64,000 nucleotides of DNA from Pelagicoccus enzymogenes (GTDB lineage: Bacteria > Verrucomicrobiota > Verrucomicrobiia > Opitutales > Opitutaceae), in the NCBI RefSeq assembly GCF_014803405.1, contig NZ_JACYFG010000040.1, positions 62,001 to 126,000 on the forward strand, read 5' to 3'. Positions within the stretch are counted from its first letter, which is position 1. Each line of letters starts with the position of its first letter. A program made the translations under genes and the position numbers. The notes beneath the pieces are model-generated. The model saw only the letters and a list, made by a program, of their open reading frames with translations. It made no database searches and was not told the origin of the DNA. Positions 1-7,662 of the stretch are shown one piece after another.

Positions 1-1429
1 CTTCTCGGCTCACCAACATCGCCGCCTCCGTCAACTGCCCACGAAATTCCGCTTCCAGGCGCAAGCGAGCCTGCTGCTGCTCCGCTGCCTCCGCCCGCTG
101 GCGGGCCTCCCGCTCGCGGATGAGCAACCAAGTGGAAAGCCCCAGTCCAAAAATCAAGGTCAAGGCAACCGCCGTGGAGGCCAGCACCATGCTGCGGTTT
201 CGCTTCACCATCTTGCGGTAGCGATAGAAAAATCCCGGCGAGTGGGCCGCCACCGGCTCGTCCGCCAAGTACCGCTTGATCTCAGTCGCCAGGGCATCCG
301 CCGTTTCGTAGCGGCGGCGACGATCCTTCGACATCGCCTTCATCACGATACAGTCAAGATCGCCCTTAAGTCGCGAAACCAAACTCTTAGGCGTCTTGTT
401 CAAAGACTCCGCAATCGTATTCACCTTCTCACTACTTAGGCTCAGGATGCGAGCCGAAGGGAGCGGCGGATCTTCCTTGCCCACGATGCGACGCAAATCC
501 GCGATGCCCACGTTGGCCAAGCGATCCTGGTCGAAGGGCTGCACATCGGTCAGCAGCTCATAAAGCAAGACGCCCAGACTGTAGACGTCGCTGCGCGTAT
601 CCACATCCAAACCTCCCAGCTGCACCTGCTCGGGGCTCATGTAGGACGGCGTGCCGAGCACCTGCTTATCCGGGCCGGAGAAAAGCATCATCTCGCTGAA
701 CCCCGCCTCGGTCGCGCGGGCGATTCCAAAGTCGATTACCCGCGGCACCGCCCCGCCGTCGTGCTCGCTGACAATGATGTTGGACGGCTTGATGTCGCCA
801 TGGATGATGCCCTTCTGGTGCGCGTGCTGAATGGCGTGGCACACCTGCATGAAGAGCTTGAGCCGATCGATGATACCTAGGCGATGGGCGCGACAGTAGT
901 CGGTCAACGCCTCGCCTCGCACGTGCTCCATCACAAAGTACGGCGAGCCGCCCGCGGTCTCGCCCGCATCGAAAACGCGAGCGATATTCGGATGATCCAT
1001 CATGGCCAGAGCCTGACGCTCCGCTTCGAATCGGGAGATCACTCGCTCCGTTTCCATGCCGAGACGGATGATCTTCAAGGCCACCGCCCGGCGCACGGGC
1101 TCTTCCTGCTCGGCTAAGTAAACCACACCGCAGCCGCCGTCGCCCAAGCGCTGCAAAAGCCGGTAGCGGCCGATCTTGACCCCTACTTCCTCCTCCTCGT
1201 CCGGGTCCTTGCGCAGCTTTTCCGCGACTTCCTCGGAATTGATAGCGCGAGCGCTCTCTGCGAAGAAATCGTCCACCTCATCGGTGGTTTCCAGCATCGA
1301 CTTCAAGCGGCGCAACATACCCGGATCGTCCGAGCATTCCGTCTCCAAATACTCACTACGCTCCTGAGCGTCCGCAATGGCGCGGGCGGCATCAAAGATC
1401 TCTTCTTCGCGAGCGGTTTCGGAACTCAT
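1..1429 (-). CDS. Ser/Thr protein kinase, C-terminus beyond window
   Basis: Membrane-anchored eukaryotic-type Ser/Thr kinase; the 3' end lies outside the window. About 95 acidic N-terminal residues precede the kinase domain. Visible motifs are a glycine loop (LGDGGCGVVYLAE), ATP-binding Lys119 in VALKII, the catalytic loop HGDIKPSN (Asp212), DFG at Asp233, and a GTPSYMSPEQ activation segment. The HRD arginine is replaced by glycine, so this is a non-RD kinase. A single membrane helix follows near residues 405-427, then a charged, coiled-coil-like stretch. In this family a TPR or other sensor region usually comes next. The start ATG overlaps the sigma-factor stop (ATGA), so the pair is translationally coupled. 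That arrangement is typical of planctomycete and verrucomicrobial signalling operons. Confidence 0.95.
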   Translation of the reverse strand, partial: MSSETAREEEIFDAARAIADAQERSEYLETECSDDPGMLRRLKSMLETTDEVDDFFAESARAINSEEVAEKLRKDPDEEEEVGVKIGRYRLLQRLGDGGCGVVYLAEQEEPVRRAVALKIIRLGMETERVISRFEAERQALAMMDHPNIARVFDAGETAGGSPYFVMEHVRGEALTDYCRAHRLGIIDRLKLFMQVCHAIQHAHQKGIIHGDIKPSNIIVSEHDGGAVPRVIDFGIARATEAGFSEMMLFSGPDKQVLGTPSYMSPEQVQLGGLDVDTRSDVYSLGVLLYELLTDVQPFDQDRLANVGIADLRRIVGKEDPPLPSARILSLSSEKVNTIAESLNKTPKSLVSRLKGDLDCIVMKAMSKDRRRRYETADALATEIKRYLADEPVAAHSPGFFYRYRKMVKRNRSMVLASTAVALTLIFGLGLSTWLLIREREARQRAEAAEQQQARLRLEAEFRGQLTEAAMLVSRE

Positions 1430-2073
1430 AGAGGCTGGTTTTGCTGCTGCTTGATGGTATCGAGAAGCCATGCCTTGGCAAAGGCCCAACGCCGTTCCAC
1501 CGTGCGTTCGCTGATACGCAACATGTCCGCCACCTCAGCGTTAGTATGGCTCATGAAAAACTTGAGCACGACCACGCGGGCCTGCTCCGGATCCTTTTGC
1601 TTCAGCTTTTCCAGAGCCTCGTCGATCATCAGCACTTTCTCTTCCGGCGTCGCCGTAGCCACGTCGATGCTGGCCAAGTCGACTCGCACCATGTCGCCGC
1701 CTCGCTTGAGGCGAGCTTTCTTGCGGGCGCTTTCAATGAGAATGCGCCGCATGGCTTCGGCTGCCGCCCCGAAAAAGTGGGCCCGGCTTTCCCAACGGAT
1801 TCCCCCCTTGCCCACAACCCGCAGCCAAGCTTCGTGCACCAGAGCGGTCGGCTGCAAGGTGTGCAAGGACGACTCGCGCGCCATGCGTACGCCCGCATGC
1901 TGGCGCAGCTCGTCATAGACCAAGGGCAGCAGCTCTTCGGACGCCCGCTCGTCCCCTGCCTCGATCGCCTGCAGGCAAACCGTAAGATCTGCCATGTTGG
2001 CGCCCGACCATTGGGGCTTATCTGGCTCGCTCGGTTCCGCGGTCATGTCTTCAGGGGTATCGTTTACGCTCAT
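1426..2073 (-). CDS. ECF-like sigma-70 factor coupled to the kinase
   Basis: ECF-like RNA polymerase sigma factor of about 215 aa, of the TIGR02999 type. It has the signature LLPLVYDELRQHA, HTLQPTALVHEAWLR in region 2, and a region 4 helix-turn-helix around SHTNAEVADMLRISERTVERRW. The reading frame is open upstream to 2256. I chose the ATG at 2073 because it follows a purine-rich AAGGGGGGAAAGGG run and leaves the usual short N-terminus. Its stop overlaps the kinase start by ATGA. It probably directs transcription in response to the membrane kinase; the target regulon cannot be seen here. The promoter should lie in the 186 bp separating it from the upstream GH43 gene. Confidence 0.9.
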   Translation of the reverse strand: MSVNDTPEDMTAEPSEPDKPQWSGANMADLTVCLQAIEAGDERASEELLPLVYDELRQHAGVRMARESSLHTLQPTALVHEAWLRVVGKGGIRWESRAHFFGAAAEAMRRILIESARKKARLKRGGDMVRVDLASIDVATATPEEKVLMIDEALEKLKQKDPEQARVVVLKFFMSHTNAEVADMLRISERTVERRWAFAKAWLLDTIKQQQNQPL

Positions 2074-2259
2074 CGAAAAACCCTTTCCCCCCTTCAAATG
2101 GGGCAAGATAGAAATCGGCTCCTCGTAACTGTTCCCCACGCTAGATGCGTTTCTCACGATATCAAACATTTGCAACGATCTCCCGATAAATGGCTTCGAT
2201 CCGGGCGAAGGAGAAGTCACCGCGAATCCCGCAAGCCCTTCGCCCCCGCTCCCCACTCC

Positions 2260-3228
2260 TCACTCGATCCGCGGCACGCTGGTTTCCGTGCGAACCACTT
2301 TCTTTATCAAGCCGTCCGCGTCGTACTCCAGCTTGTCGACGCACACCGAGCGACGGTATACTCCCCCGCCGGGCAGCTGGGCGTTGTGGTAGATGAAGTA
2401 CCAATTGCCCTTGAACTCGACGATCCCCTGGTGGTTCGTTTCGGACTTAGGCAGCAGGTCGTTGATCACGCCGCGATAGGTCCAAGGCCCCGTGACGCTG
2501 TCGCTGGTGGAGTACTCGGTGGTCGAAGGATAGTGAGACGCGTAAGTCAGGTAATAGGTGTCGCCCCGTTTGTGGATGAAAGGCGCCTCGAAGAAATTGT
2601 GAGCTTCCAAGGTGTGAACCTCCCCTTCCAGTTCCACCATGTTGTCCTTCAGCTTCACCCAACGACCGGCATTCCAGGAGCCCCAGTACATATAAGCCTG
2701 GCCGTCGTCATCCACGTAGACCGCCGGGTCGATGTTGAGCACGACCGAATTCGGCGTCTCGTCGGTGATGAGCGGCCCGCCGATCGCGTCGCGAAAGGGG
2801 CCGGTCGGACTGTCGCTCACGGCGACCCCGATGGCGAACCCTTCGTGCACGCGGATGTCTTTGTGGCGGATGGAGACGTACCAATAGAACTTGCCGTCGC
2901 GCTCCGTGACATGGCTGGCAAAGGCGTCGCCCTGCGCCCACTCGAAGTCGTCCACCGAGAGCAAGGGTCCATGCTTCTGGTAGTCCACCATGTTTGTAGT
3001 GGAAAAAGCATACCAGTCGTGCATCTTGAAGAAACGGTCGGTCTCGTTCTGGATGTCGTGCCCGGTGTAGATATAAAGCGTGTCGTCGTGCGCCAGAGGC
3101 GACGGGTCAGCCGTGAACATGTCCGTCACGATGGGGTTGCCACGGTATTGGGCGGGCTCGGCCATAGCAGCCGCGCAAACGCTGAGGCCGAGAGCCATGG
3201 AAAGGGTATTTTTCAGTTTCAGGGTCAT
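2260..3228 (-). CDS. Secreted GH43-family glycosidase (copy 2 of a tandem pair)
   Basis: 322-aa exported five-bladed beta-propeller glycosidase with an N-terminal signal peptide ending near AAAMA. GH43 catalytic triad regions are visible: the base Asp in TDMFTADPS, the pKa-modulating Asp in NIDPAVYVDDDGQAYMYWG, and the acid Glu in FFEAPFIHKRGDTYYLTYA. The family removes arabinofuranosyl or xylosyl units from plant or algal hemicellulose; the exact substrate cannot be read from the sequence. It is paralogous to the gene immediately upstream (3316-4266), 87 bp away on the same strand, and probably shares its transcript. The nearby Asp-Asp-Asp loop is typical of GH43. Confidence 0.93.
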   Translation of the reverse strand: MTLKLKNTLSMALGLSVCAAAMAEPAQYRGNPIVTDMFTADPSPLAHDDTLYIYTGHDIQNETDRFFKMHDWYAFSTTNMVDYQKHGPLLSVDDFEWAQGDAFASHVTERDGKFYWYVSIRHKDIRVHEGFAIGVAVSDSPTGPFRDAIGGPLITDETPNSVVLNIDPAVYVDDDGQAYMYWGSWNAGRWVKLKDNMVELEGEVHTLEAHNFFEAPFIHKRGDTYYLTYASHYPSTTEYSTSDSVTGPWTYRGVINDLLPKSETNHQGIVEFKGNWYFIYHNAQLPGGGVYRRSVCVDKLEYDADGLIKKVVRTETSVPRIE

Positions 3229-3315
3229 TGTAGTCTTAATCTGTATACGTATTTAAATTTGCTTCCTCCTCAACAGGGAGCGGATCTCTCGCGAGAACCG
3301 AATCCCGTATCACTT

Positions 3316-4266
3316 TCACTCGACCGCTGGCACGCCCTCGATCGTTGGCACGATGCGCTGCAGCGTTCCGTCCTCGTTGTAGCGCAACTCGTCGATGCAG
3401 ACCGACCGACGGAAGCTCCCGCCGGTGAGCAATCCTCCGTTGTGGTAGATGAAGTAGTCGCGCCCCTTGAATTCGATGATGGACTGGTGGTTGGTATTGC
3501 AGTTGCCGGCCAAGCCCTTGAAGACGCCGCGGTACTCCCAGGGGCCGGTAATGCTCTTGGAGGTCGCGTAAGCCGTACGCTCTGGAAAGCCCCACGCGTA
3601 AGTGAGGTAGTAAAGGTCTCCCTTCTTGTGGATCCAAGGCGCCTCGGTGAAGTGCGGCAGCTCGATCTGGTGAATCTCACCGTCCAGCTCGATCATGTTG
3701 TCCTTGAGCTTCGCCCAGTAGAGATTGGTGTTGCCCCAGAAAAGGTAGGCTTGCCCGTCGTCGTCGATGAAGGCAGCCGGGTCGATGTCGTCCCAGGTGA
3801 CGCGGCGCCCCTCGGGATTGATCGGGTCCGGAGTCATGTCGCTGGAAATCAAGGGACCTCCCAAAGGGTCGCTGAAAGGCCCGGTCGGACTGTCGGCCGT
3901 GGCCACGCCCACCGCGAAGCCGAGCCCTTCGCCCCGCCACACGGAGACATACCAGAAAAACGTGCCGTCGCGCTCGATGGTGTGGGCCGCCCAAGCGTTG
4001 GCCTTGGCCCAAGGAAAGTCTTCCAGCGAGAGCAGCGATCCCTCCGGCTTCCAGTTAACCATGTCGGTCGAGGAAAAGCAGAGCCAATCGTCCATCACGT
4101 AGCCAGGCTTGTCGGGCAAGGCTTCGTCGTGCCCGGTGTAGAGGTACACCGTGTCGCCATGAACCAAGGCAGCCGGATCCGCGGTGAATACATCCGTGAT
4201 GATCGGGTTGTCGGCATGAGCCGAGACAGCAGCCGCCAGCGCGGCAAAAAGGGTAAGGGTCTTCAT
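3316..4266 (-). CDS. Secreted GH43-family glycosidase (copy 1 of a tandem pair)
   Basis: 316-aa exported GH43 enzyme with a short signal peptide (LTLFAALAAAVSAHA). The triad regions match its neighbour: TDVFTADPA (base), DIDPAAFIDDDGQAYLFWG (modulator) and HFTEAPWIHKKGDLYYLTYA (acid). It is the first gene of a minus-strand pair. Its start faces the divergent sodium-channel gene, with about 150 bp between them for both promoters. The two GH43 proteins share layout throughout but differ in many surface loops, which points to an old duplication and possibly different arabinose- or xylose-containing substrates. Arabinan endo-hydrolase is an alternative to exo-activity. Confidence 0.93.
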   Translation of the reverse strand: MKTLTLFAALAAAVSAHADNPIITDVFTADPAALVHGDTVYLYTGHDEALPDKPGYVMDDWLCFSSTDMVNWKPEGSLLSLEDFPWAKANAWAAHTIERDGTFFWYVSVWRGEGLGFAVGVATADSPTGPFSDPLGGPLISSDMTPDPINPEGRRVTWDDIDPAAFIDDDGQAYLFWGNTNLYWAKLKDNMIELDGEIHQIELPHFTEAPWIHKKGDLYYLTYAWGFPERTAYATSKSITGPWEYRGVFKGLAGNCNTNHQSIIEFKGRDYFIYHNGGLLTGGSFRRSVCIDELRYNEDGTLQRIVPTIEGVPAVE

Positions 4267-4364
4267 ACCCTATACCATGCGCCCCCCAAGCCCGGAACCC
4301 GCCAATCTTCTTTGAGTTCCCTGCCGCTTATCCGCCCCCAATCGACGCAAACCTGCTAAACTCA

Positions 4365-4391
4365 TTGACTTGCACGAATTTATTTTCGTGC
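4365..4391 (+). promoter_or_regulatory. TTGACT followed by a perfect 7-bp palindrome upstream of the channel gene
   Basis: TTGACT at 4365 is followed by GCACGAA-TTTATT-TTCGTGC (4372-4391), with 7-bp arms perfectly complementary around a 6-bp AT centre. It ends 27 bp before the channel start codon. Closely similar half-sites recur upstream of the hibernation-factor operon at 6418 and 6473. It could be an operator or a 5'-UTR hairpin; the sequence alone does not decide. Confidence 0.5.
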
Positions 4392-4418
4392 TTCTCTCGT
4401 CCCTTTCTCAACGAAAAC

Positions 4419-5252
4419 ATGAGCGAATCCGACTTGATCAACCTCCTCTCCCGCAAGGGAGTCTCTCCTTGGCGAGCCCGCTTGGCCCGCTGGATCGAAT
4501 CGCCGCGTATCCAGTGGACCACCACAGCGATCATCCTCTTCAACGCGATCCTCATGGGCATGGAAACCAGCCCGTCCATCATGGCCGACTTCGGCGGCGC
4601 CTTGAAGCTGCTGGACAAGTTTTGCCTCGCCTACTTCGTCCTGGAAATCGCCCTCAAGCTCAGCATCTACCGCCTCAGTTTCTGGCGCAACGGATGGAAC
4701 TGCTTCGACTTCGCGGTGGTGGCCATCGCCCTCATGCCGGGCGCCGGCATCTGGGGCGTGCTCCGCTCCCTTCGCGTGCTGCGGGTCCTGCGACTGCTCA
4801 CCGTCATCCCCCAGCTACGCAAGGTGGTCGCCGCTTTCATGCACGCCATCCCGGGACTGGCAGGCGTCATCGCTCTCATGAGCATTTTCTACTACACCTT
4901 CGGCGTGCTCGTAACCACGCTCTTCGCCGAAGCCTTCCCCGAGTGGTTCGGATCGCTCGGCAAGAGCTTCTACACCCTCTTCCAAATCATGACCCTCGAG
5001 AGCTGGTCCATGGGTATCGTGCGTCCCGTGATGGAAGCCTTCCCGTGGGCTTGGGCCATCTTCATCCCCTTCATCGTGGTGGCGACCTTCACCATCCTCA
5101 ACCTCTTCATCGGCATCATCGTCTCCACCATGCAGGAGCTAGCCTCCCTCGCCGAGCCAGAGCCCAAAGGCAACGCCGACCTCGTCGCCACCCTAGAGCG
5201 CATGGAAAAGGACCTCGCGACCCTCAAAGCCAAACTCAAAAAAGACGCCTAG
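4419..5252 (+). CDS. Bacterial voltage-gated sodium channel (NaChBac/NavAb type)
   Basis: 277-aa single-domain six-helix channel that would act as a homotetramer in the inner membrane. The S4 voltage sensor shows Arg every third residue (RSLRVLRVLRLL, about residues 117-128). The pore loop carries the bacterial Nav selectivity filter TLESWSMG (Thr192-Glu194-Trp196) and is followed by S6 (ATFTILNLFIGIIVSTM). The C-terminus is a short predicted coiled coil (LERMEKDLATLKAKLKK), typical of the tetramerisation bundle. The ATG at 4419 was chosen; the frame is open upstream through a TTG at 4365, but that would add a polar tail before a normal N-terminus. Bacterial Nav channels are common in marine and alkaliphilic bacteria and link Na+ entry to motility and pH homeostasis. 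Confidence 0.95.
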   Translation: MSESDLINLLSRKGVSPWRARLARWIESPRIQWTTTAIILFNAILMGMETSPSIMADFGGALKLLDKFCLAYFVLEIALKLSIYRLSFWRNGWNCFDFAVVAIALMPGAGIWGVLRSLRVLRVLRLLTVIPQLRKVVAAFMHAIPGLAGVIALMSIFYYTFGVLVTTLFAEAFPEWFGSLGKSFYTLFQIMTLESWSMGIVRPVMEAFPWAWAIFIPFIVVATFTILNLFIGIIVSTMQELASLAEPEPKGNADLVATLERMEKDLATLKAKLKKDA

Positions 5253-5325
5253 GGCAAAAATAGCACAACCTTATGTTTTATTTGCGCAGCCCCGCTTCTC
5301 CGACCCGGGAAGCGCCGCGGGAGTG

Positions 5326-5652
5326 CTAATCCTTGTGCACGAAGTCCAGCAGGTCACCCACGGTGCGATGCGACTCGATGGCATGGCGGAGCTTGACCCG
5401 ACGGTTGATCTTGTAGCGGTTGCGGCGGCCTTCCTTGAAACGAGTGATGATACCGGCCGCCTCTAGGTCGGCAACGATCTTCTGCACGGCCCGCTCCGTT
5501 ATGCCGACCTCGACCGCGACGTCGCGCAAGACCTTGTCGTCCGACATGTCGATGCAGAGCAGGACGTGGGCATGGTTGGAAAAAAACGTCCAGTGTGATT
5601 GTTCCTTGGCAGGCGCTGCTGCCGCTTTCTTGGTTTGAATTGCCATATGCAT
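5326..5652 (-). CDS. Winged-helix (MarR-like) transcriptional regulator
   Basis: 108-aa single-domain DNA-binding protein. A basic tail (residues 1-20) is followed by HWTFFSNHAHVLLCI, a helix-turn-helix (VLRDVAVEVGITERAVQKIVADLEAA) and a wing with a conserved basic tip (GRRNRYKIN). The fold matches MarR/ArsR-like winged helices that read a palindromic operator as dimers. Two in-frame ATGs (5652 and 5646) are equally possible starts. It converges with the sodium-channel gene, 73 bp away. Targets are unknown; the AT-centred palindromes upstream of the channel and of the hibernation-factor operon are candidates by proximity only. Confidence 0.8.
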   Translation of the reverse strand: MHMAIQTKKAAAAPAKEQSHWTFFSNHAHVLLCIDMSDDKVLRDVAVEVGITERAVQKIVADLEAAGIITRFKEGRRNRYKINRRVKLRHAIESHRTVGDLLDFVHKD

Positions 5653-5838
5653 CAGGGCGTTTGGTTGGGAAGCGAATTACTCCGACCTCTCGTTCATGTA
5701 TCTGGATTCGTATACTTGGTTTCGCGGTTGGCAAACCCTAGTTTTCATAGGCGAGTCGGGCTAGGAGCCCCCTCCGGAAACGGAAAAGCTGCCGCCCCCG
5801 CCCCTAGCGGTGACGACAGCCCCTCCTCTTCTGTTGAG

Positions 5839-6183
5839 CTAGGTCCGTTTCTTAGCTCGCAAAGCTCTGGCCCGACGGCGCAGCTGGCGCCCCGCGACCT
5901 CTAGCGTTTCGGCGATCACCGCCGAGAGCCGCTGTCCCCGCTTGACCACGATCTTGTCGTAGCCGGGCAGCACCAGTCGGGCGGTGGTAGCATATTCGGC
6001 CGTCGCCTTGCCGGTTTCGCTGCGACGGATGCTGAGCTTCAAGCCCAGCAACTGGCTATGTCGCCTGAACAAGGCTCCTGCCTTGTCCACGAGAGTCTTC
6101 CGGTAGCCCGCATGCAAACGCATGTCTACCGTTTCGATTTGGATGGGAGCCTTGGTTCCCACGTCCATGCAAAGTATGCTCAT
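5839..6183 (-). CDS. HPF/RaiA-like ribosome hibernation factor
   Basis: 114-aa protein with the sigma54-modulation/S30EA (HPF/RaiA) beta-alpha-beta fold: a first strand PIQIETVDM, an amphipathic helix (GYRKTLVDKAGALFRRHSQLL), a strand LKLSIRRSETG, then TARLVLPGYDKIVVKRGQRLSAVIAETLEVAGRQL. It ends in an Arg/Lys-rich tail, as in short-type hibernation factors that sit in the decoding region of idle 70S ribosomes. A strong ribosome-binding site (AGGAGGGGG) lies 6 bp before the ATG, immediately after the stop of the small ORF 6196-6381, so the two form an operon. The divergence from standard HPF means family membership is inferred from pattern only. Confidence 0.75.
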   Translation of the reverse strand: MSILCMDVGTKAPIQIETVDMRLHAGYRKTLVDKAGALFRRHSQLLGLKLSIRRSETGKATAEYATTARLVLPGYDKIVVKRGQRLSAVIAETLEVAGRQLRRRARALRAKKRT

Positions 6184-6195
6184 CTTCGCCCCCTC

Positions 6196-6381
6196 CTAAT
6201 TGAACAAGCGAAAGCGAGTCCCGCTTGGCCGAGTCGCGATGTTGGTGAGACGGCTGCCATCGGTCTTCCAGACCCGCTTGGCCAACCCCGACGACGAAAC
6301 GCGCTTCTCGCGCTTCGGACGCTCTTGGGACCACAGATTGGTAATCCTCTCAAGCGTGTTATCAATGATGCTAGTTCTCAT
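6196..6381 (-). CDS. Small basic protein in the hibernation-factor operon
   Basis: 61-aa protein, unrecognised. It starts MRTSIIDNTLERITNLW and continues with a Lys/Arg/Ser-rich, low-hydrophobicity tail ending FRLFN. No signal peptide or membrane segment is visible. An AAGGA motif about 11 bp before the ATG supports translation. Only 12 bp separate its stop from the next start, and that gap holds the ribosome-binding site of the HPF-like gene. It may be a ribosome-associated protein or simply a leader ORF. Two AT-rich repeats sit in its promoter region. Confidence 0.6.
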   Translation of the reverse strand: MRTSIIDNTLERITNLWSQERPKREKRVSSSGLAKRVWKTDGSRLTNIATRPSGTRFRLFN

Positions 6382-6417
6382 CGTTCGTGTGTCCTTCTAT
6401 TTTATACGTTAACCTAT

Positions 6418-6494
6418 ACACGAATTTATTTTCGCATTTTAAATCTACAGTCAAGTATTAAGACATTTTTTTCGCGAATTATTTTTCGCATTTA
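6418..6494 (-). promoter_or_regulatory. Promoter region with two copies of an AT-centred repeat
   Basis: Two near-identical blocks, CACGAATTTATTTTCGCA (from 6419) and CGCGAATTATTTTTCGCA (from 6473), lie in direct orientation about 54 bp apart. On the minus strand TTGACT lies between them. Both resemble the perfect palindrome found before the sodium-channel gene at 4372-4391. The arrangement suggests operators of one regulator controlling both units. A further TATAAAAT-like stretch lies near 6400. Confidence 0.45.
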
Positions 6495-6525
6495 GAGAGC
6501 TAAGAGAGCGTGACACGCAAAGCAA

Positions 6526-6927
6526 ATGGACCACACCACCCTCTAGGCTAACTTGTTCTCTCCTCTGGTCGTCGCCTTCGGGGCTGGAGTCATGGCCGTC
6601 TTCGCCAGAAGCAACCTGAAGATCCCCGAACAGGTCTACTAAGGCCTTGCGGTATACTTGCTCTTGCCCATCGGATTCAAAGGCGGCGCCTCGATCGCAG
6701 AAACCAGTTTCCTCACAGTCGCTCCTGTGGCGCTCGGGGCAATCGCTCTCGGAGCCTTCTTGAGCATAGCAGCATTCTACGTATCCAAAGAACTGATTTT
6801 CAAATCGGCTTCCGACGCCGCTGCCGCTCGTATCGCGCTGCCGGAAGCCAATCCTGCTTACTGCTTATTCACGAGCTTGGGAATCACCTTCCCATTCAAC
6901 CTGGCAATCGGCATCCCGCTCTACTAA
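6526..6927 (+). pseudogene. Decayed SbtA/DUF897 Na+-dependent bicarbonate permease
   Basis: One continuous frame reads through two stop codons (TAG at 6544, TAA at 6640). It shows typical SbtA/DUF897 landmarks: NLFSPLVVAFGAGVMAVF, then NLKIPEQVY, a stop, and GLAVYLLLPIGFKGG. After about 60 residues of the N-terminal half it jumps, near 6790-6815, to the characteristic C-terminal end ALPEANPA followed by GITFPFNLAIGIPLY. A functional family member is about 320 aa, so roughly 200 residues are missing inside. The reading frame survived the deletion. The protein would have moved bicarbonate with sodium across the inner membrane. The remnant lies between two minus-strand units and has no credible promoter. 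Confidence 0.85.
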
Positions 6928-6958
6928 CTGATGGCTGCCTGATTGATCACTGGCTAGC

Positions 6959-7660
6959 TCACTTACGATCCGCCACCCAAAACAGGGCTCGATCAAGCAT
7001 TCCCAAAAACCGCTCGTTCCGAAAGTCCGCCGGCACGCCTAGGCTCGTATAAAAAACGCGTTGTTCCCCATTGATTCGCTTCCAGGCAACGGGAGCTTCT
7101 TCATTGGGAGACTTCGCCGTCAGAAGTACCTGCACGTCGCTGGCAATATTCGGGTTACGATACAACTTACCGGGTCGCGACCAGCTTGTAAGTTGATAGA
7201 GGATCGGATCCGTCCGGCTTGCATCCACGATTTCGATACGGATACCATCTTCTGCGGGGCCGTGTCCGCTGTAGTCACCGCCTAGGATTTTTGAGTCGAA
7301 CTCCTTGTAGAATTCGAAGGCATGGCTCCCCGTGCGAATTGCCAGCACCGGCTTGCCCTGCTCGCACCAGTCCACGATGCGCTGCGCCTCTTCCCCCTGC
7401 AAAATCCAGCGGCGACAGAAAACGACCAAAACGTCCGCCTCGTCCATCGCTTCGAGGCCATCCACGGTATCCACCTTGTCCGTACCTAAGCTAAAGGTAC
7501 ACTGGACTCCGTACAGCTCCTGCAGCCGCTCCGCCCAAACCGAAAGGCTCTTCTCCGACTTGTATTCCTCTGAACCGGAAAGTAGGTGGAGCCTCAGCGG
7601 CTCGCCGAATCCGAAACAAGCGCTAGAGAGAACGATCAGGAAAGTCGCGAGGAGCCTCAT
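6959..7660 (-). CDS. Exported ThuA-like domain protein
   Basis: About 233 aa. A signal peptide (MRLLATFLIVLSSACFGFG) is followed by a ThuA-like, type I glutamine-amidotransferase fold: LHLLSGSEEYKSEKSLSVWA, DVLVVFCRRW, GKPVLAIRTGSHAFEFYKEFDSKILGGDYSGHGP, and a C-terminal LGMLDRALFWV helix. ThuA proteins accompany sugar (trehalose-type) catabolism; in this phylum they are usually secreted and paired with Gfo/Idh/MocA oxidoreductases, as here. The frame is open upstream to 7750, but the ATG at 7660 gives the signal peptide and lies 2 bp after the stop of the upstream oxidoreductase, so the two are cotranscribed. Confidence 0.85.
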   Translation of the reverse strand: MRLLATFLIVLSSACFGFGEPLRLHLLSGSEEYKSEKSLSVWAERLQELYGVQCTFSLGTDKVDTVDGLEAMDEADVLVVFCRRWILQGEEAQRIVDWCEQGKPVLAIRTGSHAFEFYKEFDSKILGGDYSGHGPAEDGIRIEIVDASRTDPILYQLTSWSRPGKLYRNPNIASDVQVLLTAKSPNEEAPVAWKRINGEQRVFYTSLGVPADFRNERFLGMLDRALFWVADRK

Positions 7661-7662
7661 GA

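Noticed and set aside
1441-4359. 972-aa open frame on the plus strand
   Set aside because: It runs antisense to the sigma factor and both GH43 genes, which have clear catalytic motifs. Its composition (Arg/His/Val-rich, no domains) is a GC-rich shadow.
6526-6927. Stop-codon readthrough or selenocysteine/pyrrolysine recoding in the SbtA remnant
   Set aside because: The two stops are different codons (TAG, TAA) and about 200 internal codons are missing, so decay explains it better.
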